Position numbers and translations under genes: made by a program. 64,000 nucleotides of DNA, taken from positions 434,001-498,000 of the forward strand of contig JAHEWK010000026.1 in NCBI GenBank assembly GCA_020740775.1, given 5' to 3'. The notes beneath the pieces were generated by a model. That model was given only the letters and a program-made list of their open reading frames with translations, ran no database searches and was not told the DNA's origin. Shown one piece after another: positions 12,307 through 22,564 of this stretch (its first letter is position 1; every line of letters begins with the position of its first letter). Origin of the DNA: Ilyonectria destructans. Its lineage: Eukaryota; Ascomycota; Sordariomycetes; Hypocreales; Nectriaceae.

Positions 12307-13489
12307 TTGACAGCCAGCGAGTACCTACATTGTCTCTTGTCTATAAAGTCCGAGTCTAGCGACTTTGTCTGGGATGCTGTTTCTATGTGGATAATCATTG
12401 AACCAAAGGTGAGTTCCGGTCATGCAACACTACCGGAGCCTTATTTTATCGATCTATTCGATGAGTGCTGGGCCTCTTATCTCAAGTTTCATGGACAAGA
12501 TGAGACGAAATTATGGGAAGCAACTCCTATCAATCTGTCCTTGGCGAGAAACCTAGGCGAGGAGGTTAAGAGTCTACGTATGCAAATCGTGTGTACCCAG
12601 CCTCTACGCGTGATCGAAAGTCGACGAGATCCTAGAGAAAAGATGGAGCAGCTTGAACTGGTGGCCAAGCGATTTCCCTTTATGCGTGCTTTCGGTACAG
12701 ACCTAGTTTTCATGTGCTCCAGTATGGACAAGGAGCCATCATCCACGCTGGACTACAAGACTGTGGCGAAAGACTTGGCGGAGATGGGAAGAATGGCAGA
12801 GAAGTTCTCTGTCGCTGATGGAGGTCGAATGCTCAAGATTGGTTACGAAAACTTGTCGTGGGCGCAGCGCAACAACTGGGCCTCGACCTGGGAAGTCGTA
12901 CGCGCAGCCAACAGGCATAACGTTGGGCTCATCGTAGACTCCTTCAACCTCTTGGCTGCGGAGTTTGCGGATCCATACAATCCAGAGGGGCATGGTAGAA
13001 TCTACCCTCCTGAGGGAATCTCTGGACGTTTTGCGCATGCCGCTTGCTTCTTTGGTTGCAACTGTTCCAGGGGAGCGCATCTTCCTCGTCCAACTGAGAG
13101 ACGCTGAACTAATGAAGGCTGCTACTTTCCCATCGCCAACAGACCCCAGTGATCCTGAACTCTTACCATGGTCAAGAGAACACAGATTGTATTCGCTAGA
13201 GCCTGGGAGAGGAGGATACATGCCGGTAGATTTGGTTGTGGCAGCAATTTTGGCAACTGGTTATCAGGATCCACTCTCCACTGAGGTTTTCGCTAGCTCT
13301 CTCAATTCTGCGGACCCTCAAGTGCCAGAACAGCATGCTGAGAGAGCAATCAAGAGTTTGAAGAAGCTTTGCGAGGCTGCTACTCGCGTTGAGCCTTTCT
13401 GGTCGACAAAGGCTTCGGACTCTCTGGCATACAAGATATGGAAACAAGGGAAGACATCAATGTCCAACACAACTTTTTTGAAATTATAG
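12307..13489 (+). pseudogene. Second dehydroshikimate dehydratase-like gene, frameshifted
   Basis: A paralogue of the enzyme at 2895. The first frame runs from about 12307 to beyond 12995 with IDLFDECWASYLKFHGQDE, TQPLRVIESRRDPREKMEQL, KIGYENLSWA and LIVDSFNLLAAEFADP. The homology then moves to another frame (ESLDVLRMPLASLVATVPGE, IFLVQLRDAELMK, LSTEVFASSLNSADP, stop TAG 13487-13489). The change lies between 12995 and 13020, and no usable intron spans it. Metal-ligand positions (Glu in GYENLSW, Asp in VDSFN, Gln in FLVQLRDAE, Glu in STEVF) all survive. The beginning does not align well with the family: the N-terminal beta strand before IDLF is missing or altered. Either a recent pseudogene or a one-base assembly error. 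Confidence 0.75.
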
Positions 13490-13726
13490 CATACGATATT
13501 TCTGTAATGCATAGAATAGTAACACATCAATGCTTTTACTTCCAATACCGGGTGGAACATCTGGCGGCACAACTAGCCCTGCCGTGACGATCATAACTAG
13601 AGACGTGATGTAGGGCTTCCAGCCCTGGTTATCAATCCCTTCGGAATGGAGATGCTATGCCCTTATTTCCCATAGTTGCGACGGAGAGCTTCTTTGATAC
13701 GCCTGGCTGGCAGAGGGAGGTTGGAG
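13490..13726. other. Short spacer
   Basis: Nothing recognised between the dehydratase-like pseudogene and the inverted-repeat element. Confidence 0.4.
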
Positions 13727-14098
13727 CAGCGCTCGCAATAGTCCAGACCATTTGGACTATTAGTCCAGACTGCAATCTAAGATCAATAATCAATCCACGA
13801 CGGGCGTTCGTGGATTGACGACTAGGATGATGCGTCCCTTGAAACGAGCCGTGTTGATCTGGATCGCACCAGTAAATTGATCAGAAATATCCAAAACAAA
13901 ATGGTTGGCACAGCAACAATCATGGGTACCCTGGTTTTGTAACACCATGCCAACAACCTAGCGTACTTAGCGTCCACACCGGGCGTCTGTATTCCCTGCC
14001 CTGATCTGCAGTCTGGACTAATAGTCCGAATGGTCTGGACTAATAGTCCGAATGGTCTGGACTAATAGTCCGAATGGTCTGGACTATTGCGAGCGCTG
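13727..14098. mobile_element. 372-bp MITE-like element with palindromic subterminal array
   Basis: Both ends begin CAGCGCTCGCAATAGTCCAG in opposite orientation. The left end has one copy of a palindromic unit (TGGACTATTAGTCCA type). The right end holds several tandem 22-bp copies of the matching unit (about 14016-14085), so the inverted repeats are unequal in length. The centre has a 10-bp hairpin at 13791-13818 (CAATCCACGA and its complement). The first eight bases equal those of the hAT element at 38783 (CAGCGCTC), so I place it with hAT-type elements. No 8-bp target duplication is visible (ggttggag on the left, attttgac on the right). Confidence 0.75.
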
Positions 14099-14529
14099 AT
14101 TTTGACTCGGACGATACACCAAAGACGAGCCGTCAAATTCGTGATCTTGGGCTGAACAAAACACCAAAGACACGAAGACGGTACAACGTAATAGCAAAGG
14201 GCTTTGAGGCTCAACAGCAGACGGTAGCGGCGCATACTGTGAGGATTGCTAGCCTAGAGGAGGAATTGGCTCGCCTGAAGAGAGGGAAGAAGAGGAAGGC
14301 CGTGCCGAATCCTAACAAACGTTTTATGACTCTTGGTGAGACTCTAGCTGGTGGAGAAGCCATACCCGAAGAGGAGACTCAAAATATGCCTGTTGTGGTG
14401 GAATGTGGCTGTTCAGGCGAGCCGGAGTCAGAATCGGAGGCTGCCTCGGTCATTGAAGTCAGAGAGGAAACCATACCCCATCAACCAACCACGCGATCAG
14501 GGCGGCTTATCAAAAGACCCAGGATTTAA
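14099..14529 (+). pseudogene. C-terminal fragment of Fot1/pogo-like transposase
   Basis: The frame reads TPKTSRQIRDLGLNKTPKTR, a predicted coiled coil (FEAQQQTVAAHTVRIASLEE), then KRGKKRKAVPNPNKRFMTLG, and ends TRSGRLIKRPRI before TAA. This order (TPK...S, coiled coil, basic KKRKAVPNPN tail) is typical of the tail of Fot1-like DDE_1 transposases. The catalytic domain is absent; the sequence begins right at the end of the small element at 13727-14098. Confidence 0.6.
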
Positions 14530-14639
14530 TAGAGAGATTCAATTATTATTTATAAGACGAAAAATTTTGCGCATATCTATCATTTTGGTCAAGTTCTGTG
14601 TAAGTAAAGTTGTTGATTTTTGGTGGTGCTTTTTTTTTT

Positions 14640-16150
14640 TTGCGTGGCGAAAGAGTGGGGTTGGCGAAAGAGTGGTTGTGCATGGTAGTACTTTTGGTGT
14701 TGGCTCCGGTGTGTGCCTGAAGGTTGTCCGGCCCCTGGTTTCCTGTCGCCACTGCGTTTTCCATCTGTCGTTGACAACTCTGCGCTACCACATTTTCAAT
14801 GTGGACTTCAATGAATGCAGTACCGGGGGTTGCTGCGCCCTTGGTCCTGGTGGTCCTCTCTGTCTCCATCCCGTGGCTTCTTTGGCCGCCCGGTCGGCCG
14901 CTTCGTTGCCGTATATCCCCTTGTGGGCTGGGATCCATCGGATCTCGACGGTCAAGCCTTGCGTTCGTAGTTCCTGTATTCGCTGTGTTATGTCTTGGAG
15001 AAGGTATGACGCCCATTTGCCCCTGGGCCTCGCCACCGACCTGATTGCTGCTTGGTTGTCTGTGTAGATCAAGATTTTCTTTCTGATATTGCCTTGGCTT
15101 CTGTCTTCCTGGGCGGTCTGGAGAGCCAGGGAGATCCCTTGGAGTTCGCCGGCGTACACTGTCGATACGGTGTCGTCGCCCATGTAGGCGCTCCTGCTTT
15201 GGCTGGTCGTCGTGCACACTGCCGCAGCGCCCACGCGTCCGTTGATGCCACTTCCATCCGTATATATGTGTATGGCGTTTGGCTCATTGCTGATGCCATA
15301 CTGGTGTCTCGCTTGTGCCTTCTCGACGCTCTCTTCGACGAACGTTTTTGGGCCTATCCACCATGGTGGGACGACGTGCGGCGTGATTACTTCCATTTTC
15401 TCCATCTCGAACCCTTGTTCGTCCTGTATGGCTTTCTGTATTGCTCTGCGTGGGCTTATTTTTGTCTTTCCTCCTCCCAGACCATCTGCGCTGTGCTGGG
15501 ATTCTTGTCCCCCAAATCCGATTCTTCCCAGACAGTTAGCGTTGTGCTTCCAGATTTGATGTTCGATGGGCAGAAGATGTGTTTCGATATCCAGGGCGGG
15601 GGCTGACGTGGCTTTGAAGGCGCCAGAAATCGCCCTGGCTGCCCGTGCCTGCAGACGTTGCAGTTGTGCCAGTGTCTTGCTTGTGTACGGCATGTTTCGC
15701 GTTCTCCAGTTTGAGTTTGACCACGCAGAGCATGCATATATGATCTGTGGCACCACCACCCCTCGGTAGATCTTCCTCATGTCTTGGAGAGTAGGGCCCC
15801 AGGTTGAGCTACCCAGGCTGCTTAGGGCTGAGATTGTTTTCGTCGCCTTCCTCCGTATTTCATCTACGTGGGGCTTCCACTGCAGCGCAGAGTCCATGAT
15901 GAGTCCTAGATATTTGCAGGTCGGCTTTGCCGGGATTTCGCCCCATGCCGTTTGCAGTGGGTGTTGAATATCTATTCTCGTGCGTGCCCTGTTGAAGTGT
16001 ATGAGTTGGAATTTACTGGGTGAGAAAACTGACGCATAGGTTTTGGCCCACTGCTCGGCTGTTTGGAATGCTCCTTGAAGCTTGTTACAAGTTTCCGTCG
16101 TCGTATCTCCCCATGTGAGGATCGCCACGTCGTCAATGAACCCGGTAGAT
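14640..16150 (-). mobile_element. Tad-like non-LTR retrotransposon fragment (RT end and RNase H)
   Basis: A minus-strand frame from about 16150 encodes the end of a reverse transcriptase: GFIDDVAILTWGD holds the catalytic FIDD box. The thumb/connection region follows (KYLGLIMDSALQWKPHVDEI), then an RNase H domain with its acidic residues in IHIYTDGSGINGRVGAA, YAGELQGI, YTDNQAAI and GNEAADRAAK. A TAG stop falls at about 14782 after LKSTLKMW. Translation continues in the same frame with RVVNDRWKTQWRQETRGRTT, the usual Tad C-terminus, so the stop looks mutational. Everything 5' of the FIDD box is missing, as expected for 5'-truncated LINEs, and the 3' end is also incomplete. A T run at about 14630 may be its A tail. 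Confidence 0.85.
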
Positions 16151-16630
16151 GTGGTGTGTGACTGGCACTACTGTGATGAAATGCAGAGTTCCTGTCAATT
16201 CAACACTATTTTCCCTTTACGCTCAGTCTCTTCTTCGTTTGAAACCCTTCTGTTATTGTAGCTTGCGTGCTATATCGCTAGGCTAGCTGGCTGACTCGCG
16301 CTAGGCGGCACGTCTCATGCTAAATACTGAGCCATCAGACGCTGATGTCTCAACCTCGCCTTTGCTTGTCACGATCCTGGCGGAGGATCGCAACATGTCT
16401 TAACGCCAACTATTCCCTTCTTGGTTCTTTTAGAGCCAAGACATTCCGGTGCGTCAATGCCTTTTCTTATTTGGAAATTTATCTGAGCCAAGATTTTCCT
16501 TATGTCAGCAGCCAACTTGCCAAACTTCAATCCGTCAAATATTCCAAGCCCCAATAACTTGTTCCCCAAGATAGGGGAAAATGTGAGACTCTGTTCATTT
16601 GGCTACGTTTTCCTTGCTCTATCATGTATC
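16151..16630. other. Unassigned, repeat-like
   Basis: No supported gene. The stretch lies between LINE and copia scraps and is probably decayed retroelement sequence, but I find no clear ends. Confidence 0.35.
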
Positions 16631-16894
16631 TCACTTTCGTTTTGTTTCCAAGAAATTTGGTCCTCTAAACTCACCTAGTACCCTAACCCCCATATTTCGA
16701 TATGAGAGCCCGCCGAATGGTAGCCCAGGTCCAGCAATAAGCAGATCGTCCACATACACCGCAACCCATATCGCGTTTCTTACATAATCCTTTAACTTGC
16801 TGTTGGGTTGACATCTTGAGTGGCGGCATAATAACGACGCCAGATCCGGATCCCTTTGACACCCGTATCTAGATTCCTTTGAGTACCGGTACAC
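16631..16894 (-). pseudogene. Copia-type reverse transcriptase scrap
   Basis: A minus-strand frame contains NAIWVAVYVDDLLIAGPG, the YVDD catalytic box of Ty1/copia reverse transcriptases with typical flanks. The surrounding sequence is degenerate, and the minus-strand reading frames up to about 17160 keep no clear domain. It directly precedes the decapitated regulator at 17159 and may mark the breakpoint. Confidence 0.6.
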
Positions 16895-17158
16895 CCGAAG
16901 ACAGGGACTGGCCCCGGGTGTTGTTGGTCAATGTCATATATCACCAATGCCTCTCCACCTTGCACGCCTCTATAGTGCCCCTCTTCTCCTGGGGAGAGGG
17001 AGGCCATGGCCCGCGTGCGCAACAAGTGTCGGCTCAAGTTGCCTATGACAATGCGTCTGCCACATCTGAGATTGTTGAGACCGTATGACTAAGATGGTCC
17101 GATCTGCTGGTGGCTGGGATGTGGATACTATGTAAGGAGCTGTGCTCCTCTCAGACAT

Positions 17159-17970
17159 ATGCAACTTAGACCTTTCAACATAACTTGCAAGCCTTTTGCT
17201 TCATCAGAGATACTCGGAGCTGCTTTCAAACGATCCTCGGGCGCCAAAGCTTTTCCTAGCTTCATCGCCTACTCGGCCTATTGCGCGTGTGCGATCCTTC
17301 TGCCGTTTACTCACTGTCTGAATGAGCGAGTACGTCTACGTGCTCTGCAGCACGTCGAGGCTAATGTGCGCGTTATTCAATCCATGTCAAAGTACTGGAA
17401 GTTTGCTGCATTGTTGGTATGTCCCTTGCGAGCCATGCAAACCCAGGGAGCACTTCTAACGACTGGCTTCCAGGACAGTTATTTACGCCCCATGGCAGAT
17501 ATGCACTCGAAAAATCCTTTCCACCCCGAAGACGAACCAAGAAGCCTGCAACCGTTTCACCTGGGCGGCTTTGGTGTTGCTTTGCCCCGGGCAAGAACCT
17601 CCGTTCTTACGCACACAGGGATTCTGTGGAAAGACGATGGCTTCGCTGTTCAGGGCGAGGAGATCACGGAAAGCCAGCTGATGGAAAATTCCGAGATACG
17701 AATGCAGTCTCCGGACGGCACGAGCGTCAACAGCGGCGGAGAGGACCACCCAGGTGGGTTCTAACCCTATCTTGACTCTTATGTCTTCTACTGACATATG
17801 GACTAGGCGTATGGCAGAATGAAGGACAAGAATTCTACCCAATGGGTCCTCACTTTGACGTGTCTGATGACAAGTCGAGTACCTCGTATCTAGACGGAGT
17901 CGCATGGGATTCTTTTCGGCCATTTCTCAACAACTCGTTCGAGACAATAGAAGGGTTCGATTTATTTTAG
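17159..17970 (+). pseudogene. Orphan C-terminal part of a fungal-specific transcription factor
   Basis: Exons about 17159-17415, 17474-17757 and 17807-17970 encode the last part of a Zn2Cys6-class regulator. Visible are the end of the middle homology region (SFIAYSAYCACAILLPFTHC, then EANVRVIQSMSKYWKFAALL), the acidic tail, and the end GVWQNEGQEFYPMGPHFDVS. Splice junctions GTATGT...CCAG and GTGGGT...CTAG keep frame; stop TAG at 17968-17970. The zinc cluster and most of the regulatory domain are absent. Upstream is degraded retroelement sequence, so the gene was probably decapitated. It would have been a natural local regulator of the catabolic genes; that is inference. Confidence 0.7.
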
Positions 17971-18145
17971 TTTGATTCGAATACTATTCCTAGATCTCGG
18001 CTCAAGTTCATCGGAGAAAGAGCAGCATGGTTGCCCAACTGTGCTCATATCTCAGCCCAGCTTCACAGCAAGCTACACGCCGGGGACCCACGCCTAACAC
18101 GACAGATGCCTAGAATATTGACCGGTGTCTCGACAATAACTTGGG

Positions 18146-18715
18146 CTAATTATCATTGCCGCTAGTTGGTGTTTCATGCTGTCCTGGTGCAAGCGACTCC
18201 TTCAGCCTCTCACCCGCAACCTCCACATGCTCGCTATCAAGCAGCACAAACATCATTCGTGCCCAGTTGTTTCGACTAGGGTTTCTCCAGGCGTGCATTG
18301 TGCCCCGTTGGACCACAACGTCGCCTCTTTGGACCAAATGGGTCTCACCCGAGTCCAGAACCATCTCCATCTGTCCCTCCAACACGACCCCATAGTCCAG
18401 ACTTTTGGTTCGATGCATCATGGGTTCATTGAGAGGAGCAATATCCACGATTCTGCAGACGCTACCCCCTCCAGAAACCAAGCCAACGGAGTTGGACTTC
18501 TCATTGTGGGCCTTGATGTCAGCCTCCCCGTTTAGTTGCACGGGAAACTGAGACGTGGTGTAGATGAGATTCATGGACACGGCGCCATGCCGAAGGGATT
18601 TCCAGGTACCATCGTCGGCCGTGTGTAGAGTTGCTTTCCCAAACTCGTCGTGCGTCGTGATAAGTCGGCGAGTCGAAGGCAAAGGGGACTTCGATTTTGC
18701 CGCGGTATTGTCCAT
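18146..18715 (-). CDS. Cupin-domain protein, 189 residues
   Basis: Single-exon small cupin. The conserved barrel lies at about residues 85-165. It has motif 1-like MMHRTKSLDYGVVLEGQMEM (His, with Tyr and Glu in place of some usual ligands) and motif 2-like GDVVVQRGTMHAWRNPS, which keeps the C-terminal His. The N-terminus (residues 1-60) is less typical (ITTHDEFGKATLHTADDGTW). Cupins of this size are often binding proteins, isomerases or decarboxylases in catabolic clusters. Tandem and on the same strand as fumarylacetoacetase upstream (608 bp apart), convergent with the regulator fragment. Length and ends look complete. The reaction cannot be told from sequence. Confidence 0.82.
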   Translation of the reverse strand: MDNTAAKSKSPLPSTRRLITTHDEFGKATLHTADDGTWKSLRHGAVSMNLIYTTSQFPVQLNGEADIKAHNEKSNSVGLVSGGGSVCRIVDIAPLNEPMMHRTKSLDYGVVLEGQMEMVLDSGETHLVQRGDVVVQRGTMHAWRNPSRNNWARMMFVLLDSEHVEVAGERLKESLAPGQHETPTSGNDN

Positions 18716-19322
18716 AGTCGCGTCACGTTTGTCTGACTGGCAGCACCCTGGGTGGTGTAGGAAAAGGTAACCTTGGTTAAATGATGGGTATCCTCAAGAC
18801 TTGAGGGGAATGCTTTTAACTTTCACGGATGCTTGCCATTACGTCAGGGCCGGGATAAACTGTATATTATGCCGAGCTTAGTCAATATTAGAGCTGTGCC
18901 CAAGTCAGGTGTCTAGTACGTGATGACTACGCTCTGCGGATTGTGTAATTATGAGATAAATAGTCCGAGTGCACTTGGTGATTTTCCGAGCCATTTACCG
19001 ATTCGGTTATTACAAAACTCCCCTTAGAGCGGCGAATTTTATAGCGCCCCTTGTATGATATGCTGTACTGTCTCTGTCGATTCCTAGCAGTAGCTCGGAT
19101 ATGATTGGCATTTCATGGGAAAATCAGCTGATATGTGACATTGCTAAAGACTGTAGGTCGCATCTGAACAGATTTTCAATAGGGATTCCATTCTTAAGCT
19201 TCACCGTCCAAGATAGGGCGCATCTAACGAGTATATATATGTCATATGTAGCTCCCTATCTTTCCTTTCTTGCTCTCCTAAGTGTCTCATTCTAATCACT
19301 ACCTGGATCAAGACGCGTTCCT
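18716..19322. other. Intergenic, cupin promoter side
   Basis: About 600 bp between the 3' end of the fumarylacetoacetase gene and the start of the cupin gene, both on the minus strand. AT-rich in part; no coding region or specific site recognised. Confidence 0.45.
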
Positions 19323-20774
19323 TTAGCATCTACTGCCGCTCAAGGAAACCACCTTGCCGTCGCATGGGCCAAAGCCAAGCAAGCAATTTGGCTGCGCGTC
19401 TCTTCCGTGTGCTCTGAGTTTAACAGTATCTCTATCCTCCAACCAGGACCGGCGGATGGCTTCGCCTTTGGAATCCATCGACGTCAGTTCAATCGGGTTG
19501 GAGCCATCCCGCGTCAGCTCCAAGAGGCATCCGAGTTCCCGTTCCGTAGGGCCAGAGAGAGTTCCAGTGGCAATCATGTCACCCGGCCGCATGGGGCAAC
19601 CCCCTGCTGTGTGGTGTGCAATCATCTGCTCGAAGGAGAACAAAATATTCTTGGTGTTGCATTGCGCCAGGAGGTATTCGGAACTCTCGGCTGCCCATGT
19701 CAGTTCTGTCGCCCACAAGACGTCTTGCGGCTCACCTTGAAGGATGACATCAATACTAATGTCGAATACAGAATCCTGTCGCTGTTGCTCGAGATATGGA
19801 TGATTGCAAGCCTAGGGTGACTAGTCAGATTTCTTTCACCTCACCAAGAATGATCAAGAGTACCTTTTGCGGCGGCCGAGTACGATACGGTTCTAATACA
19901 ACAGGAGGAATGACCCAGGGTGAGATGGTTGTTGCGAAGTTTTTGGCGTTGAAAGGGCCCAGAGGATGCTGCTCAAACCGCTGAATATCCCTGGCAGACC
20001 AGTCGTTCATGATGACAAAACCAAAAATGTGGTCTTTGGCCTCGTCCACGCTGATGGGTTGCCCCCGTGGATTCCCTTTTCCAATGAATGCCGCAAACTC
20101 GACTTCAAAGTCTAGCTTCTGGGTGAAGCCAAATGTCGGCGATTCGTCGACAGCAAAATGTCCACTAGGACGGAAAATGGGCGTTCCCGATACGACGACG
20201 GAGGAGCTTCGCCCATGATAAGCAATCGGCATCTTGAAGAAGCTGGGTGCTACCTTGGTTCCAGGGCGTACGATATTGGTGGCCTATCGGGTGATCAGAC
20301 CAGACGTCAACTCTAGCAGTGGCCATGAAGGTGAATAACTAGGGCTTTCCCAGATCCACCTACATTCTCAGCGTGATAAGGACTTGTGTAGAAATCCGTA
20401 TAATCACCAATATCCATGGGCATATGCATGGTAACATCTTGCATCGGGACCAGGGCAACATCTCTTAGATCGTGATTGTCCCGGAATAGTTGGCCAGAAA
20501 CACTGTCCGATCGGAGCATATCCTGCAGAGCGTTTCTGACTGCTAGATGGACTTCATGCCCGAGCCCAGAGTACCTGTTGAGTGAGGCATCGCTCAGAGT
20601 CGCTTTATCAAATTCCAGTGCATCCAGCATGTGGCTCCGACCGAGTGCCTTGAGATCAAGAACAAACTCGCCAACGGCCACGCCGATCCGCTTGTCGATG
20701 TCGGGTGTGCTGAAGATGCCAAACGGCAGGCAGGATAACGAGAAGGCGTCGGTAGTTGGCACCCAAGAATCCAT
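19323..20774 (-). CDS. fahA: Fumarylacetoacetase
   Basis: Hydrolyses fumarylacetoacetate to fumarate and acetoacetate, the last step of phenylalanine/tyrosine (homogentisate) breakdown; cytosolic. Exons 20774-20364, 20283-19864, 19811-19323 total 1320 nt (439 residues). Start at MDSWVPTTDAFSLSCLPFGI fits the family N-terminus better than an upstream ATG at 20822. Metal and catalytic residues are visible: Asp in DYTDFYTS, His in SPYHAEN, AYHGRSSSVVVSGTPIF, Glu pair in LDFEVEFAAFIG, Asp in MNDWSARDIQ, Lys in FNAKNFATTISPWV, and the C-terminal GTLSGP loop. A 30-nt in-frame stretch (reading GEPQDVLWAT) starts with GT and ends with AG, but is probably exon. No homogentisate dioxygenase or isomerase is nearby, so this may be a cluster paralogue acting on a related diketo acid. 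Confidence 0.9.
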
Positions 20775-21309
20775 GATTTCGTTCTGTTGAGCAAGTTTTG
20801 GTGTCACAAGAAGAGGATACACGCCGATGTGGAATGGGCGCTTTGACTCGACGGCAAGTAATTCATGTTAAACAACCATGTGAGGGATCAGATGAGGGAG
20901 AAGCCGCGGAAGCCGTGTTGAGATCCGTGGTTTAACGGATTAATGGCTATTCCGATCCATTGGTGGCTAGGATGCAGATGCCTTCTTGTCCATAGCTAGC
21001 GCTAGTCCTTTTTCTTCAATCAACATAACATGCTCATTTCAACAAGCCGAACGAGCGTAAATAATATATGGCATCATACATTTGCCGCAATATCCCGTGT
21101 TCCAACCGCTTTCGTGCTACTCTTGGAGCAGCTAGCGTTCAACATTTCCCGGTCCCAAAGCAGGGTGCGCATATCTTCCTGCGGGGCACACCCACCTTTT
21201 ACCGCATTTTACCGATCGATTCTCCGGGATCCCACCCCAGAAAGGTGGCTGCAGTCGATCGAATGGCTAGGAAGGAATGTCACAATACCAGACTATGATT
21301 TTGATCCCG
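20775..21309. other. Intergenic, no gene
   Basis: Promoter side of the fumarylacetoacetase gene followed by sequence leading into a transposase remnant. Nothing specific is recognised. Confidence 0.45.
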
Positions 21310-21522
21310 AAGATGTTTCCTTTTGCTAAGGAATGTGCAAAGACCCGGCCAGAGACTGTTGTTCAAGAAGACAAGGCTCCGGCACATAATCATCACATCC
21401 AGCAACGGGTACACGATTTACATCAGGTCCAACGGCTCCTTTGGTGGGGGAATTCCCCGGACCTTAATGCAATTGAGGCAGCTTGGCCTTGGATAAACAT
21501 GTACAAAAGATCATTGAATTAG
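21310..21522 (+). pseudogene. Tc1/mariner transposase remnant (DDE end)
   Basis: The frame reads VVQEDKAPAHNHHIQQRVHD, the second catalytic Asp box, followed by LLWWGNSPDLNAIEAAWPWI, the third acidic box. This is the C-terminal catalytic half of a Tc1/mariner-type transposase of a different lineage from the element at 10644. No complete N-terminus and no terminal repeats were found. Confidence 0.72.
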
Positions 21523-22564
21523 AAGGTGGAAATGAATATCGCGAGGGTCGGAAGGGTCAGAAGCATCGCCAGGAATAGCCCTATACTAAATTAGGCTTAG
21601 CATACTCCCCCTTGCTCCTTGGCATTGCTAGCGCTTGGAAAAGACTTTTGAAAGGGCCCTCCGTATCCATCAAGTAATCACATTTGGTAGCAGCGAGATA
21701 CGGAAGATGCCGCCAGTCGGCTTGCGGATCGATTGCTATTATGCCTTTGAGTGCCGTAAGGGGCACACTTGGGCTTGGCGCCCCATAACCCCCCTGCCGG
21801 GCCGGGGTCGCCGACTTTTCGGCTAGCCAACGACCCCCCCGTGAGGGACGAACAGGGGGTTGAGCGGAAGTGAAATGACGAGACCCCCCTAGTAGGGTGC
21901 GCCCCCGACTCAAAACCCATCACAACTAAGTCTCTCGATTTTCATTTTCCAGCCCGTCCCTAGCAGGGATAGTCTTGAATGAATGGTGGAGAGTGGATAG
22001 AAGATGTAAGGTTTGAGCTATTGACCCGCGGAGCTGGTGATTGGAGGAGACGCTCGGGGCGGGAAGCACAAGCAACGGAGAATACCGAGTCTCTGGGCAG
22101 AGGCTTGTTGTTTTTTGTCACAAGCAAAAGTTTATGCTTTTTGCTTTACCAAGGGGGCATATTGCTTTGCTCTTCTTCTGCTTCTTCATTCCTCTGCTTC
22201 AAGGGCTCCTAAAGAGCTCGGCCTTGTCCGTGATTTGTGGATGGCAGGGACCCTACCTACGATTGAGTCTACATCTTCCCTTGGCCTCTCCTCCCTCTTC
22301 CCCAAGCTATACCGTGTCTTAAAAAATCGGTCTCTTCCACCCCCCACCCCCCCTTCCCTTCTTCCACCCCTAAGGACCCTCGAACATCTCAGACATACAC
22401 ACCTCTCGGGATCTAACTTCCATCCATGCCTCGAAGCCCAGAATGCGAGCTACAATGACAACGCTGATTCCTTGAACTCATCCTACCCAGAGCAGAACCC
22501 CATACCTCTTGATCCCTTGATCTCGAACTGCTTTAACTGCCAGCTGAAGTCCTTTTGCGTCAGT
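21523..22564. other. Unassigned region before membrane-protein gene
   Basis: Contains an open minus-strand frame (21581-21913, 110 residues) with no recognised domain, and T/C-rich stretches near 22170-22400 that fit a fungal promoter or 5' leader of the gene at 22565. I see no RNA gene. Confidence 0.4.

Noticed and set aside
19710..19739. Possible 30-nt intron in fumarylacetoacetase
   Set aside because: Too short for splicing and in frame; more likely coding.
21581..21913. 110-residue minus-strand frame
   Set aside because: No recognisable domain or exon partner; left unassigned.
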